Notes under the pieces: model-generated
Seen by the model: the letters and a program-made list of their open reading frames with translations, nothing else
What the model was told of the DNA's origin: nothing
The model's database searches: none
Position numbers and translations under genes: made by a program
Part shown: one piece after another, positions 16,702-25,229 of the stretch
Numbering within the stretch: the first letter of the stretch is position 1
Layout: each line of letters starts with the position of its first letter
Source: an uncultured Bacteroidales bacterium
GTDB lineage: Bacteria; Bacteroidota; Bacteroidia; Bacteroidales; F082
DNA length: 37,183 bases
Assembly (NCBI GenBank): GCA_937906455.1
Contig: CALCYT010000038.1
Span: 1-37,183, forward strand
Direction: 5' to 3'

Positions 16702-17433
16702 CTACCATTTTCTGCTCGACAAAGTGAGTTTTGTCAGGCTCAAGAACAACACAATCACGCTAAGGAAATATATCAGGTCGCGGGTGTCGATGACGCCGCG
16801 GCTCATGGAGCTATAGTGTGCCGCCATGCCGAGTTGTTGGATAAACAAGTCGATTTTCCCGAAGAGGGACAGGGAGTATATGAACTCGAAACCGATGTAT
16901 AAGAACCCGCAGAGGAACACCGAGAATATGAACGCAAGTATCTGATTATTAGTGATGGAGCTACAGAATATGCCTATGCTCACGAATGCTGCGCTGAGGA
17001 AGAACAGGCCTATGTAAGAGCCCCAGATGCCTCCGTGGTCGATGTTGCCGACGGGCATGGCGAGGCGTGACACAGAGATGTAATATATCAGGGTGGGGAT
17101 GAGGGCGAGCAGCACCAAAACCACGCCGGCGAGATATTTGGCTCCCACTATCTGCCAGTCGGACAGAGGCTTGGTGAGCAGCATCTCTATGGTGCCGGTG
17201 CGTCGTTCTTCGGCGAAGCAGCGCATGGTGACGGCAGGCACGAGAAACAGAAACACCCAGGGGGCGAGGATGAACAGGCTGTCGAGGCTCGCATATCCAT
17301 ACGAGATGATGTTGAAATCGCTGCGAAACACCCACAGAAACAGTCCGGTGATGAGCAGGAACACTATCACCACCATGATGCCTATGAGTGAGCTGAGGAA
17401 GTTGTTTATCTCTTTTTTGAATAATGCGTACAT
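16702..17433 (-). CDS. gldF: gliding-associated ABC transporter permease GldF
   Basis: A 243-residue inner-membrane permease with six hydrophobic segments. It begins MYALFKKEINNFLSSLIGIMV, and contains the family motif VTMRCFAEERRTGTIEMLLTKPLSDWQIV that marks ABC-2 type GldF/NosY permeases, followed by AKYLAGVVLVLLALIPTLIYY. It is the membrane partner of GldG encoded directly downstream. The start is 12 bases after the apt stop, so both are probably one transcript. The ATPase must come from elsewhere in the genome. Confidence 0.9.
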   Translation of the reverse strand: MYALFKKEINNFLSSLIGIMVVIVFLLITGLFLWVFRSDFNIISYGYASLDSLFILAPWVFLFLVPAVTMRCFAEERRTGTIEMLLTKPLSDWQIVGAKYLAGVVLVLLALIPTLIYYISVSRLAMPVGNIDHGGIWGSYIGLFFLSAAFVSIGIFCSSITNNQILAFIFSVFLCGFLYIGFEFIYSLSLFGKIDLFIQQLGMAAHYSSMSRGVIDTRDLIYFLSVIVLFLSLTKLTLSSRKW

Positions 17434-17445
17434 GATGAAAAATGT

Positions 17446-17970
17446 TTATGCTCCTTCAAAAGTCACGGCGCTGTCGATGCGGTAGTCTTTCAACCTCTCG
17501 CGTCCTTTGAGGTCGGGAAGCTCGATGAAGACACACAATCCCGCGACTATGCCGCCGAGTTTCTCCACGAGTCTTATCATCGCCTCGGCGGTGCCTCCAG
17601 TGGCGATGAGGTCATCGACGATGAGCACCCTCGCACCGGGCTTGAAGCTGTCGGTGTGCATCTCCACCTCGGCGCTGCCGTATTCTAAGTCGTAGCTTTC
17701 AGACACCGTCTCGTATGGCAGCTTGCCTTTCTTACGAATCAGGACGAGAGGCTTGTGCTCACGGTAAGCCATGGGCGCGCCGAAGACGAAGCCGCGCGAC
17801 TCAGCACCTGCAATGACATCATAATCAAGGTCTTGCACTAATTTGCACATGGTGTCGATGGCAAGTTGATAACCGTCGGCATCGCCGGTGACAGTGGTGA
17901 TGTCGCGAAACATTATCCCTTTGTGCGGAAAATCCGGGATAGTGCGGACATAATCTTTGATACTTTTCAT
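17446..17970 (-). CDS. apt: adenine phosphoribosyltransferase
   Basis: Converts adenine and PRPP into AMP (purine salvage, cytoplasm). The PRPP-binding motif VLIVDDLIATGGTAEA and the family opening IPDFPHKGIMFRDITTV are clear, with AGAESRGFVFGAPMAY between them. At 174 residues it has the usual length. An upstream in-frame ATG at 17988 would give MKNKRS in addition, but the -7 box at 17990-17997 would then touch that codon, so the ATG at 17970 (MKSIKDYV) is the start. First gene of apt-gldF-gldG-DUF4340; the link between purine salvage and the exporter appears to be positional only. Confidence 0.94.
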   Translation of the reverse strand: MKSIKDYVRTIPDFPHKGIMFRDITTVTGDADGYQLAIDTMCKLVQDLDYDVIAGAESRGFVFGAPMAYREHKPLVLIRKKGKLPYETVSESYDLEYGSAEVEMHTDSFKPGARVLIVDDLIATGGTAEAMIRLVEKLGGIVAGLCVFIELPDLKGRERLKDYRIDSAVTFEGA

Positions 17971-17989
17971 GCTTCTCTTATTTTTCATG

Positions 17990-17997
17990 CAAAAATA
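17990..17997 (-). promoter_or_regulatory. -7 box of apt operon
   Basis: Minus-strand TATTTTTG. It fixes the apt start at 17970, because transcription should begin a few bases downstream of the box and past the ATG at 17988. Confidence 0.6.
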
Positions 17998-18031
17998 CTA
18001 AAAATTGGTGTGGCGTAAGAATATTTTTTTA

Positions 18032-18039
18032 TAAATTTG
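18032..18039 (+). promoter_or_regulatory. -7 box of the outer-membrane-like protein gene
   Basis: TAAATTTG on the plus strand, diverging from the apt promoter. Its position excludes the ATG at 18042 and favours 18066 as start. Confidence 0.55.
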
Positions 18040-18065
18040 CAATGATAATAAAAGAGCGGTGGAAA

Positions 18066-18791
18066 ATGTGTGAAAAACGTCATGTTTTATTGTTGTTTTG
18101 CCTGATTTCGGCTCTTGTCGTCAATGCGCAGGATGTTGGAAAACACAGCCTTTCGGCGGATGTCAGAGCTATGGGTGTGACTGGTTACAGCAACACCTAC
18201 AGATGGCACGGCGGCACCGATGTGCAGGGCAATTTACGCATCGACAACACCGCCGTCACGTTGAATCTTGAGGCTTTGACAGCGCAGACGTTCTCCTTAG
18301 GGCTGACGGTGAGGCCTTGTTTCGAGCTGCGCCGCGGGGTCGTCTTTGCGGAAGGCACGCTGCATTCGAGGATCTTCAGCAAGTACAAGACCTACGAGTT
18401 CGTGTATGCCGGCAGCGTGGGCTTCATGATGCGGCATTTCTCGGTGCAGGCCGGCTTGTTCTCAAGGACTATCGACGCCATAGGCAGAGACTGGCACTCA
18501 TGGGAAAACTATATCACTGAGCCGTTCAACCTGTTATATAAGGTGCGCCTCAGCTTGAAAGGCTTCGACCATCCGTGGGATGTTTACGCCGTGGCGGGCA
18601 ATTTCACTGACTTTGAGTACGAGCGCATGTGGGAGCCTGTCTTCTCGCTCGGCGGAAGACGGGACTTCAAAGACAGATGGAGCGTCATGGCGGAAGGGAC
18701 GCTGAAACCCGCCGGGATGTTTCATGGCGATGTGAGGTTTTATGGGGCAGTGCTGAGAGTCGGGGTGATTTTTAAGATAACGGATAATTGA
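18066..18791 (+). CDS. predicted outer-membrane beta-barrel protein, unrecognised
   Basis: A 241-residue exported protein that I cannot assign to a named family. MCEKRHVLLLFCLISALVVNAQ is a signal peptide ending in an AQ cleavage site. The mature part is made of alternating hydrophobic/polar strands (NLRIDNTAVTLNLEAL, FSLGLTVRPCFEL, FSVQAGLFSRTI, LYKVRLSLKG, WDVYAVAGNFT, WSVMAEGTLKP, AVLRVGVIFK) with aromatic girdle residues, as expected for a small outer-membrane barrel of about 10-12 strands. The start is set by the -7 box. The stop runs directly into a long heptad repeat block. Confidence 0.7.
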   Translation: MCEKRHVLLLFCLISALVVNAQDVGKHSLSADVRAMGVTGYSNTYRWHGGTDVQGNLRIDNTAVTLNLEALTAQTFSLGLTVRPCFELRRGVVFAEGTLHSRIFSKYKTYEFVYAGSVGFMMRHFSVQAGLFSRTIDAIGRDWHSWENYITEPFNLLYKVRLSLKGFDHPWDVYAVAGNFTDFEYERMWEPVFSLGGRRDFKDRWSVMAEGTLKPAGMFHGDVRFYGAVLRVGVIFKITDN

Positions 18792-18950
18792 GTTTAGAGT
18801 TGAGAGTTGAGAGTTTAGAGTCAGATTTTTAGTTGAGAGTATGGTTGTCATTTCGACCGGAGCGAAGCGGAGTGGAGAAATCTTTTTAGTTTAGAGTTTA
18901 GAGTTTAGAGTTGAGAGTTTAGAGTCAGTTTTTTAGTTTAGAGTAAAGAG
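18792..18950. repeat. heptad repeat block with an interspersed ATTTCGACCG element
   Basis: Heptad TAGAGTT/GAGAGTT units occupy 18792-18838 and 18886-18950. Between them, 18847-18883 holds a 37-bp element beginning GTCATTTCGACCGGAGCG and ending GGAGAAATCT, of a kind I recall as dispersed in Bacteroidota genomes. An inverted, diverged copy is at 19038-19071. Confidence 0.8.
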
Positions 18951-19006
18951 TGGGGATGGATATTTTGAAAGATTTTGAGCTGAAGACGACAAAAAAGAAA
19001 AAGAAA

Positions 19007-19948
19007 ATGAAAAATAATACAAAATATGATAGTTGGAGATTTCTCCGCGCCCTGCGGTCGGTCGAAATGACGGCGGTGGTGCTTTTGTTGTTACTGACAT
19101 CATGCGGGAAATACGACTTTCTCGGGATGCTGATGTCGTTTGACGAGACACCCGACGAGCGTTTCGCTCAGTCGATGGAATACAACGACATGAATGGCTA
19201 CGACAAGATTACCGATGTCCCCGACGAGTACCGCGTTTACGCCATGACAGACGTGCATATCGACAACACCACCCATAATCTCGATAAGTTTGTCGCTGGT
19301 TATCTTGATGATACGGAGGCTGCGCCCTTTGCGTTGTGTCTCGGTGACTTGACAAACGGAAAGGATAAGTTCGATGTCTTTTTGGAACATGTGCAGCCTG
19401 TCGCCGATGCCGGACGCAAGATTTATTACACGGCCGGCAACCACGACCTTTATTTCAACCAATGGCCTGATTTTGTCAAAAGATTTCATACCTCGACGTA
19501 TTGGTTTGAGGTTCAGACGGTTAGCGGATTCAAGGATTTGTATATCGCTCTTGAGTCGGGAAGCGGCACTCTGGGTGTTGACCAAAGGGAATGGCTTGAG
19601 GACGTGCTGAAGGCGAAGAAAAACGAGGGATACAGGCATATCATAGTGTTCACACACACACATTTCTTCAAAAAAGACGGCTCGCAAGGTCATACCAGCA
19701 ATTTCAATATGGAAGAGACCTACGACTTGGCGGATTTGTTCGACAGATATGACGTCTCGATGGTGTTGCAGGGACACTCGCATCATCGCGACATGACGGT
19801 TTTCAAAGACGTTGTGTATCTGCGTCTTGATGCCCTGAAAGACGCTGCGAAACAGGCGTTTTACACAATATTGACAGTAGGAGAGGGGTTTAGAGTGGAG
19901 AGTGTAGAGTGTAGAGTTGAGAGTTTAGAGTTGAAAAATAGAAATTAA
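19007..19948 (+). CDS. lipoprotein metallophosphoesterase (calcineurin-like)
   Basis: A 313-residue envelope phosphoesterase. The dimetal site is complete: TDVHID (D-x-H), CLGDLTNG (G-D-x-x-N equivalent), TAGNHDLYF (GNHD), VFTHTHFF and LQGHSHHRD (GHxH). The lipobox LLTSC precedes the domain, so it should be a lipoprotein; substrate unknown. Start: ATG at 19007 gives MKNNTKY and a basic n-region; in-frame alternatives are GTG 18950, ATG 18956 and ATG 19068. Oddly, residues SWRFLRALRSVEMT of the signal region are encoded by an inverted copy of the ATTTCGACCG repeat (19038-19071), and the last 20 residues (GFRVESVECRVESLE type) by heptad repeat DNA (19887-19934). Both ends have thus been rebuilt from repeat sequence. 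The enzyme core looks intact. Confidence 0.85.
   Translation: MKNNTKYDSWRFLRALRSVEMTAVVLLLLLTSCGKYDFLGMLMSFDETPDERFAQSMEYNDMNGYDKITDVPDEYRVYAMTDVHIDNTTHNLDKFVAGYLDDTEAAPFALCLGDLTNGKDKFDVFLEHVQPVADAGRKIYYTAGNHDLYFNQWPDFVKRFHTSTYWFEVQTVSGFKDLYIALESGSGTLGVDQREWLEDVLKAKKNEGYRHIIVFTHTHFFKKDGSQGHTSNFNMEETYDLADLFDRYDVSMVLQGHSHHRDMTVFKDVVYLRLDALKDAAKQAFYTILTVGEGFRVESVECRVESLELKNRN
19038..19071 (-). repeat. inverted copy of the ATTTCGACCG dispersed element, within coding DNA
   Basis: AGATTTCTCC on the left and GGTCGAAATGAC on the right match the reverse complement of 18847-18883, with three bases lost and the middle diverged. With the upstream copy it could form a long-range hairpin (about 154-base loop). 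Confidence 0.75.
19887..19934. repeat. heptad repeat at the 3' end of the phosphoesterase gene
   Basis: TAGAGT(G/T) units fill the last coding codons. The unit spacing of 7 is out of step with codons, and the stretch stays open only because the units lack a stop in this frame. Confidence 0.7.
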
Positions 19949-19967
19949 CACATTAAATAGTATTGTT

Positions 19968-22124
19968 ATGAAATCGAATGGAAATTATGACTGGAAGTTC
20001 TCGACGGTGGGCGGTGTCACGAGGGTGAACATCGAGTCGGGACAAGACATTATGCATTTGGACGAGCTTGACAGGAAGCTCTGGACGGCATTGAGTTGCC
20101 CGTTGGTAAATCTTGAGATTGAGGAGCGTACGTTGAAGATGCTCGACACCAATGGCGACGGCAAGATTCATGTTGAAGAGGTGGTGGCGGCATCGAAATG
20201 GCTCACATCCATCATCAACGACCCGGATTTGTTGCTAAAACGCGAGAGTTTCATCCCGTTCTCGGCATTCAACGTAGAGAACGAGGAAGGCAGACATCTG
20301 CTTGAGACCTCGAAGCAAATCATTGAGAATCTTGGACTTGAGAAAGACAACATCTCTGTCGCCGATGTCTCTGACAGCCTTGCCATCTTCGCTAAGACGA
20401 AGTTCAACGGCGACGGTGTCATCACTGAAAACTCCGCTGACGACGAGGCTTTGAAGGCTCTCATCAAGACTGTCATCGGCTGCATGGGCGGCGTCGCCGA
20501 CCGCAGCGGCGAACAAGGCATCGACACGGATAAGATAGAGGCGTTCTACGCCGCTCTTGCCGACTTCAAGGCATGGAAAGAAGCCGGCGACGCCGACAAA
20601 GCCAACATCTTCCCGTACGGCGACGACACCGCGGCGGCACTCGCGGCAGTGATGGCGGTGAAAGACAAGGTTGAAGACTTCTTCATGCGCTGCAAACTCG
20701 CCTCGTTCAACACCGACAGCGCGGCGGTTCTCGACGTGTCGTCAGCGAAGATCGGCGAGATAAGCGGAAACAACCTCGCGGCAAGCACCAACGAGATAGC
20801 GACATATCCGTTGGCGCGTGTCAACGCCGAACACAGGCTGCCGTTAGGCAACGAGGTCAACCCGGCATGGGCCGGAGCGATAGCGTGTCTTAAGAAACTC
20901 GTCATCGACAAAGAATACAAAAACGCCGAGTATCTCACTGAGGATCAATGGTTTGGCATCGTGGCCAAGTTCAACGCCTACAACGCCTGGATGGGTGCCA
21001 AGGCCGGTGCCGCCGTTGAAGGCTTGGGTTATGCCGCCGTCGTGAAAACCTTGGAAGAGAACAAGAAAGAGGCTTTGCTCGACCTCGTGGCGCAGGACAA
21101 GGCTCTTGAGTCGAAGTCGAACGACATCGACAGCGTTGACAAGCTGCTGCACTTATACAAGGACTTTTACACCTTGCTTACCAACTTCGTCACGTTCTCC
21201 GATTTCTATTCACGCGACAAGAAGGCCATCTTCCAGGCCGGCACCTTGTACATCGACGAGCGCGCCTGCGACCTCTGTCTCAGGGTGACCGACATGGGGA
21301 CGCAAGGCACTATGGCTCCGTTGAGCAACATGTACATACTCTATTGTGACTGCACCTGCAAGAGCAAGCCCGGCACCATGACCATAGCCGCTGTCGTCAC
21401 CGATGGCGACGTAGGTTCCATTATGGTGGGCAAGAACGGCGTGTTCTACGACAGAGACGGTCTGGGCTGGAACGCCGTGGTGACGAAGATTGTGGAGAAC
21501 CCCATCAGCATCCGTCAGGCATTCTGGTCGCCATACCGTAAGATGGCAAAGTCGGTGGAAGACATGATAAACAAACGCGCCGCCGAGAAAGACGCCAAGG
21601 TGATGTCGGAAGCCACCGCCAAGATAGAGAATGCCAATGTGCCTGCCGATGGTGCGAAACCCGAGATAAAGCCGCCGTTCGACATCGCCAAGTTCGCCGG
21701 CATCTTCGCCGCCTTGGGCATGGCAGTAGGCTTGATAGGCACGGCACTCGCCGGGTTCTTCGCCGCCTTCACGGCGTGGTGGCACTGGATAGTGCTGTTC
21801 GCCGCCTTGATATTGATTATCTCAGGACCGAGCATGATTATGGCATGGCTGAAGCTGCGCAAACGCAACCTCACGCCGATTTTGAACGCCAACGGCTGGG
21901 CTCTTAACGCGAGGGTGCTTGTCAACGTCAAGTTCGGCGCCACACTGACGAGCATAGCAAAATATCCCATCGTGAAGATGAAAGACCCGTTCACCATGAA
22001 GACGCCGGTGTGGAAGAAGCTCTTGAGATGGTTCATAACAGTGGTTGTCGTTCTCGGTTTGATTTATCTCATATGGCCCGGATGGTCGATGAAAGCCGTG
22101 AATTGGCTGATGTTTTGGAGATAA
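19968..22124 (+). CDS. large EF-hand-containing membrane protein, function unknown
   Basis: A 718-residue protein. I recognise the general type (conserved opening YDWKFSTVGGVTRVNI in uncharacterised bacterial proteins) but know no function. A canonical EF-hand loop DTNGDGKIHVEE occupies residues 60-71, followed by a helix SKWLTSI; a second, degenerate loop KFNGDGVITENS lies near residue 142 and lacks the first Asp. A Cys cluster (CDLC and CDCTC) lies near 440-465. Three hydrophobic helices occur near residues 575-620 (FAGIFAALGMAVGLIGTAL, then WIVLFAALILIISGPSMIM) and 685-705 (FITVVVVLGLIYLIWPG). There is no N-terminal signal peptide, so the bulk is likely cytoplasmic. It lies 20 bases after the phosphoesterase gene and 6 before msrA, hence one operon. 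Confidence 0.75.
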   Translation: MKSNGNYDWKFSTVGGVTRVNIESGQDIMHLDELDRKLWTALSCPLVNLEIEERTLKMLDTNGDGKIHVEEVVAASKWLTSIINDPDLLLKRESFIPFSAFNVENEEGRHLLETSKQIIENLGLEKDNISVADVSDSLAIFAKTKFNGDGVITENSADDEALKALIKTVIGCMGGVADRSGEQGIDTDKIEAFYAALADFKAWKEAGDADKANIFPYGDDTAAALAAVMAVKDKVEDFFMRCKLASFNTDSAAVLDVSSAKIGEISGNNLAASTNEIATYPLARVNAEHRLPLGNEVNPAWAGAIACLKKLVIDKEYKNAEYLTEDQWFGIVAKFNAYNAWMGAKAGAAVEGLGYAAVVKTLEENKKEALLDLVAQDKALESKSNDIDSVDKLLHLYKDFYTLLTNFVTFSDFYSRDKKAIFQAGTLYIDERACDLCLRVTDMGTQGTMAPLSNMYILYCDCTCKSKPGTMTIAAVVTDGDVGSIMVGKNGVFYDRDGLGWNAVVTKIVENPISIRQAFWSPYRKMAKSVEDMINKRAAEKDAKVMSEATAKIENANVPADGAKPEIKPPFDIAKFAGIFAALGMAVGLIGTALAGFFAAFTAWWHWIVLFAALILIISGPSMIMAWLKLRKRNLTPILNANGWALNARVLVNVKFGATLTSIAKYPIVKMKDPFTMKTPVWKKLLRWFITVVVVLGLIYLIWPGWSMKAVNWLMFWR

Positions 22125-22130
22125 AGGATT

Positions 22131-22649
22131 ATGACAAGACGTATCTTTCTTGCTGGTGGCTGCTTCTGGGGTGCCGAGCATTATTTTAAGATGATTGAGG
22201 GCGTAGCCGGCACTGAAGTCGGCTATGCCAACAGCATCAAGGAGAACCCGACGTATCAGGAGGTGTGCAGTGGAGCGACGTTGGCTGCCGAGACCGTCAT
22301 GGTGGAGTACGACCCCTCGAAAATCAGTCTCGAGTTCCTGCTCGACATGTATTTCCATGCCATCGACCCGACAAGTGTCAACCGGCAAGGTCATGACGTG
22401 GGACTTCAATACCGCACAGGTATTTATTATACGGATGTCGTTGATTTGGAGACGATTAACAAGGTTATGGCGGAGCAGCAAGCAAAGATTGAAGGCAAAA
22501 TCGTCGTCGAGGTGATGCCGCTGAAGAATTTCTACACCGCCGAGGATTACCATCAGGATTATTTGGAGAAAAACCCCGACGGATATTGTCATCTGCCGTT
22601 GGAGCTGTTTGAGTTTGCGAAAAATACTTCACGTAAATCGAAAAATTAA
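22131..22649 (+). CDS. msrA: peptide methionine-S-sulfoxide reductase MsrA
   Basis: Reduces methionine-S-sulfoxide in proteins and free methionine. The catalytic motif FLAGGCFWGAEHYF is intact, with family segments EVGYANS, NPTYQEVCSG, VEYDPSKISLEFLLDMYF and HDVGLQYRTGIYYTD. With 172 residues it is a single-domain enzyme without MsrB. No signal peptide, so it acts in the cytoplasm. It lies 6 bases after the EF-hand gene and 5 before the GH92 gene. Confidence 0.95.
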   Translation: MTRRIFLAGGCFWGAEHYFKMIEGVAGTEVGYANSIKENPTYQEVCSGATLAAETVMVEYDPSKISLEFLLDMYFHAIDPTSVNRQGHDVGLQYRTGIYYTDVVDLETINKVMAEQQAKIEGKIVVEVMPLKNFYTAEDYHQDYLEKNPDGYCHLPLELFEFAKNTSRKSKN

Positions 22650-22654
22650 TCACT

Positions 22655-24877
22655 ATGAAAAAATATTTCACATTGGTTTTTGCCCTGTCTCTGCCGATTT
22701 TCATGATGGCGCAGGCTAACGATTACACTAAATATGTCAACCCTTTCATCGGGACGCAGACCGACGAGACGGGTGCCCTCAGCGGGAGCACTTTCCCTGG
22801 CGCCACGATGCCGCAGGGCATGGTGCAACTCAGCCCCGAAACGGAACAGATGGTGACGTGGGACCCCTGCTCGGGTTATGACTATAACAAAGACGTCATA
22901 TACGGCTTCACGCATACCCATCTCAGCGGCACAGGATGCACCGACCTCATCGACGTGAGCCTCATGCCCCTGTGCGGAGAGGTGACACCCGAACAGCTTT
23001 CAAAAGCCGACTTCGGTCAGCATTACAGCCATGAAAACGAGTCGGCACGTCCGGGATATTATCAGGTGTTGCTGCAGGAAAGTGGCGTAAATGTTGAGGT
23101 TTCCGCCACCGTCAGGACTGGAATCACCAAATATACCTTCCCGAAGGGGAAGCCGCAAACGGTTGTTTTAGATTTAGACAGAGGCACCTATCGTGGCGAC
23201 GCTTATTATTCGGGACGACGCACATACGACATCATACAGGCGCAGATTCGCATCGTCGATGACCATACCATCGAGGGCTACCGTGTCATCACGGGATGGG
23301 CGAAGATGCGGAAGGTGTATTTCAGAGCCGAGTTCTCAAAGCCTATCGCCAAGCATCTTCTGATGAACGGCAGTCTCAACGTAGGCAATAGCGATGTGGT
23401 GAACGGCAGGACACTTCGAGCCGCTTTAAGTTTTGATGATATTGATAATCAAGAACTTATAGTAAAAGTTGCCATCTCGCCCGTCGATAACGAAGGTGCA
23501 CGCAAGAACATGCTCGCCGAGGCTCAAAGCTGGAATTTCGATGAATATGTGAAAAACGCGCACGACATCTGGCAAAAGGAGCTGAGCCGCATCGACATCG
23601 AGGGTAGCGACGAGCAGAAAGCCATCTTCTACACTGGTCTGTACCATGTTTTGATGCAGCCCAACACCATGAGCGACGTCGATGGGCGATATATGGACAC
23701 TAATTTTGAGATAAAGCAGATGCCTGAAGGTCAGACTTACCACAGCACCTTCAGCCTGTGGGACACTTTCCGCGCCGCGCATCCGCTCTACACCTTGATA
23801 GCGCCCGACATCGCGGCGCAGTTTGTGCGCGACATGATTCTGCATCATCAAACTTACGGCTACCTGCCGATATGGGATCTATGGGGACAGGACAACTACT
23901 GCATGATTGGCAACCACGCCATACCGGTGCTCGCCGACGCCATCATGGCTGAGATTCCAGGTATCAACGTGGAGGAGGCATATCAGGCGATGGTGGAGAG
24001 CAGCACCCGAAGCCATTACAACTCGCCTTTCGAGATTTGGGAGAGGTATGGCTATATGCCGCAAACGCTTCAGGATGAGAGTGTCAGCATCACCATGGAG
24101 CAGGCTTTTGACGACGCCTGCGTGGCGTTAGTTGCCCAAAAATTAGGAAAGGATGAAGACTACGAGCGTTTTTATCGTCGCTCGATGTTTTATAAGAATC
24201 TCTTTGACTCGGAGACGGGCTTTTTCCGTCCGAAGGACGAGAACGGCGAATGGATGGAGGAATTCGACCCGCTTTCATACGAGCAGCCTTGCTTCGTGGA
24301 AGGCAACGCCTGGCAGTATATGTGGTTTGTACCTCAAGACCCGCAAGGTTTGATAAAACTTTTCGGAGGTAAGAAAGGCTTTATCAAAAAACTCGACGAG
24401 AACTTCAGTCTGACCGCCACTTCGGGTGAGGTGAACGGCAACGCGAGCGGTTTCATCGGGCAGTATGCGCACGGCAACGAGCCGAGTCATCACACGGTTT
24501 ATATGTATAACTTTGCTGGAAAACCTGAGCGCACGCAGGAGCTGGTGGAGCAGGTGAGGAGCGAGTTTTACCGTGCCACGCCATGCGGCTATGCCGGCAA
24601 CGACGACTGCGGACAGATGTCGGCATGGTATATCTTCTCGAGCCTCGGGTTCTACCCGTTCCACGCCGGCTCAGCCGAATATGTCATAGGGACACCTTTG
24701 TTCAAAAAGGCGGTTTTACATCTCGAAAACGGCACCAGTTTTGTGATTTTGGCACCGAACAAAACAGCGGAAAAGATTCATGTGAAGAAAGTGAAGCTCA
24801 ACGGTAAGGTGATAAAAGACTACATCATCACCCACAAGGAAATAATGGAAGGGGGAACGCTGGAGTTCATTTTCTAA
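22655..24877 (+). CDS. GH92 alpha-mannosidase, secreted
   Basis: A 740-residue glycoside hydrolase of family 92, exo-acting alpha-mannosidases that trim N-glycans and yeast mannan with calcium dependence. MKKYFTLVFALSLPIFMMAQ is the signal peptide. Family motifs: VNPFIGTQTDETG, FPGATMPQGMVQLSPET, GYDYNKDVIYGFTHTHLSGTG, FSLWDTFRAAHPL, FVEGNAWQYMWFVPQD (Glu about 548, the expected general acid), HGNEPSHHTVYMYN and AGNDDCGQMSAWYIFSSLG (Asp pair about 649, the expected base region). These are the residues described for characterised members, so activity is likely. The linkage preference cannot be read. It probably acts in the periplasm; no SusC/SusD genes are nearby. Last gene of the 19007-24877 operon. 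Confidence 0.95.
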   Translation: MKKYFTLVFALSLPIFMMAQANDYTKYVNPFIGTQTDETGALSGSTFPGATMPQGMVQLSPETEQMVTWDPCSGYDYNKDVIYGFTHTHLSGTGCTDLIDVSLMPLCGEVTPEQLSKADFGQHYSHENESARPGYYQVLLQESGVNVEVSATVRTGITKYTFPKGKPQTVVLDLDRGTYRGDAYYSGRRTYDIIQAQIRIVDDHTIEGYRVITGWAKMRKVYFRAEFSKPIAKHLLMNGSLNVGNSDVVNGRTLRAALSFDDIDNQELIVKVAISPVDNEGARKNMLAEAQSWNFDEYVKNAHDIWQKELSRIDIEGSDEQKAIFYTGLYHVLMQPNTMSDVDGRYMDTNFEIKQMPEGQTYHSTFSLWDTFRAAHPLYTLIAPDIAAQFVRDMILHHQTYGYLPIWDLWGQDNYCMIGNHAIPVLADAIMAEIPGINVEEAYQAMVESSTRSHYNSPFEIWERYGYMPQTLQDESVSITMEQAFDDACVALVAQKLGKDEDYERFYRRSMFYKNLFDSETGFFRPKDENGEWMEEFDPLSYEQPCFVEGNAWQYMWFVPQDPQGLIKLFGGKKGFIKKLDENFSLTATSGEVNGNASGFIGQYAHGNEPSHHTVYMYNFAGKPERTQELVEQVRSEFYRATPCGYAGNDDCGQMSAWYIFSSLGFYPFHAGSAEYVIGTPLFKKAVLHLENGTSFVILAPNKTAEKIHVKKVKLNGKVIKDYIITHKEIMEGGTLEFIF

Positions 24878-24928
24878 CCACTGCTTTAATCGGGTTTAAA
24901 AGTCTGTCGAGGACAGTTAGGTCATCGG

Positions 24929-25117
24929 TTATGATTTCAACGGATTGTTCAAACAATAAGCATATCTGTTGAAGTTCTGCGAGTTGTCGGGGGCTTGGAT
25001 GTAGTTGTCGGGCGAGAGGAAGGTTGACATGTAGGGGTCATAGACACGTCCGTTCATGTTAATCAGTCCGCGGTATTTTATAACGTAACTCATTGTGCCG
25101 TTGTTGTTTGAATCCAG
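24929..25117 (-). pseudogene. RHS/YD-repeat protein core remnant
   Basis: Minus-strand translation contains MNGRVYDPYMSTFLSPDNY and further on NFNRYAYCLNNPLKS before a TAA stop. This is the conserved RHS repeat-associated core motif (G-R-x-Y-D-P ... F-x-S-P-D ... N-R-Y-x-Y-x-x-N-N-P) of large polymorphic toxin/wall-associated proteins, which normally continues into a variable toxin tip. Here only about 60 codons survive and both the long repeat part and the tip are gone. An ATG at 25093 would give a 54-residue peptide. Two -7-like boxes sit upstream, so it may be transcribed, but I regard it as a relic. Beyond it, 24878-24928 shows no gene. Confidence 0.8.
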
Positions 25118-25118
25118 T

Positions 25119-25157
25119 GCAAAGATAATAATTATTTTCGCAAAGATAATAATTATT
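25119..25157. repeat. direct repeat of an 18-bp promoter-like unit
   Basis: GCAAAGATAATAATTATT occurs at 25119-25136 and 25140-25157. On the minus strand each copy ends in TATCTTTG, a -7 box pointing at the RHS remnant. The duplication may be the footprint of an insertion or a slipped copy. Confidence 0.7.
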
Positions 25158-25187
25158 GTCGATTGTCGCCCCCAAAAATGTATAAAA

Positions 25188-25215
25188 AAAGAAACGTTTA
25201 TTGAAACGTCTCTTT
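25188..25215 (-). terminator. intrinsic terminator after the MORN-repeat gene
   Basis: A 9-bp stem with one mismatch (AAAGAAACG at 25188-25196, CGTCTCTTT at 25207-25215) followed on the minus strand by a run of seven Ts. It should end transcription of the GH97-MORN operon before the RHS remnant. Confidence 0.6.
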
Positions 25216-25229
25216 TATCTTGCGGTACT

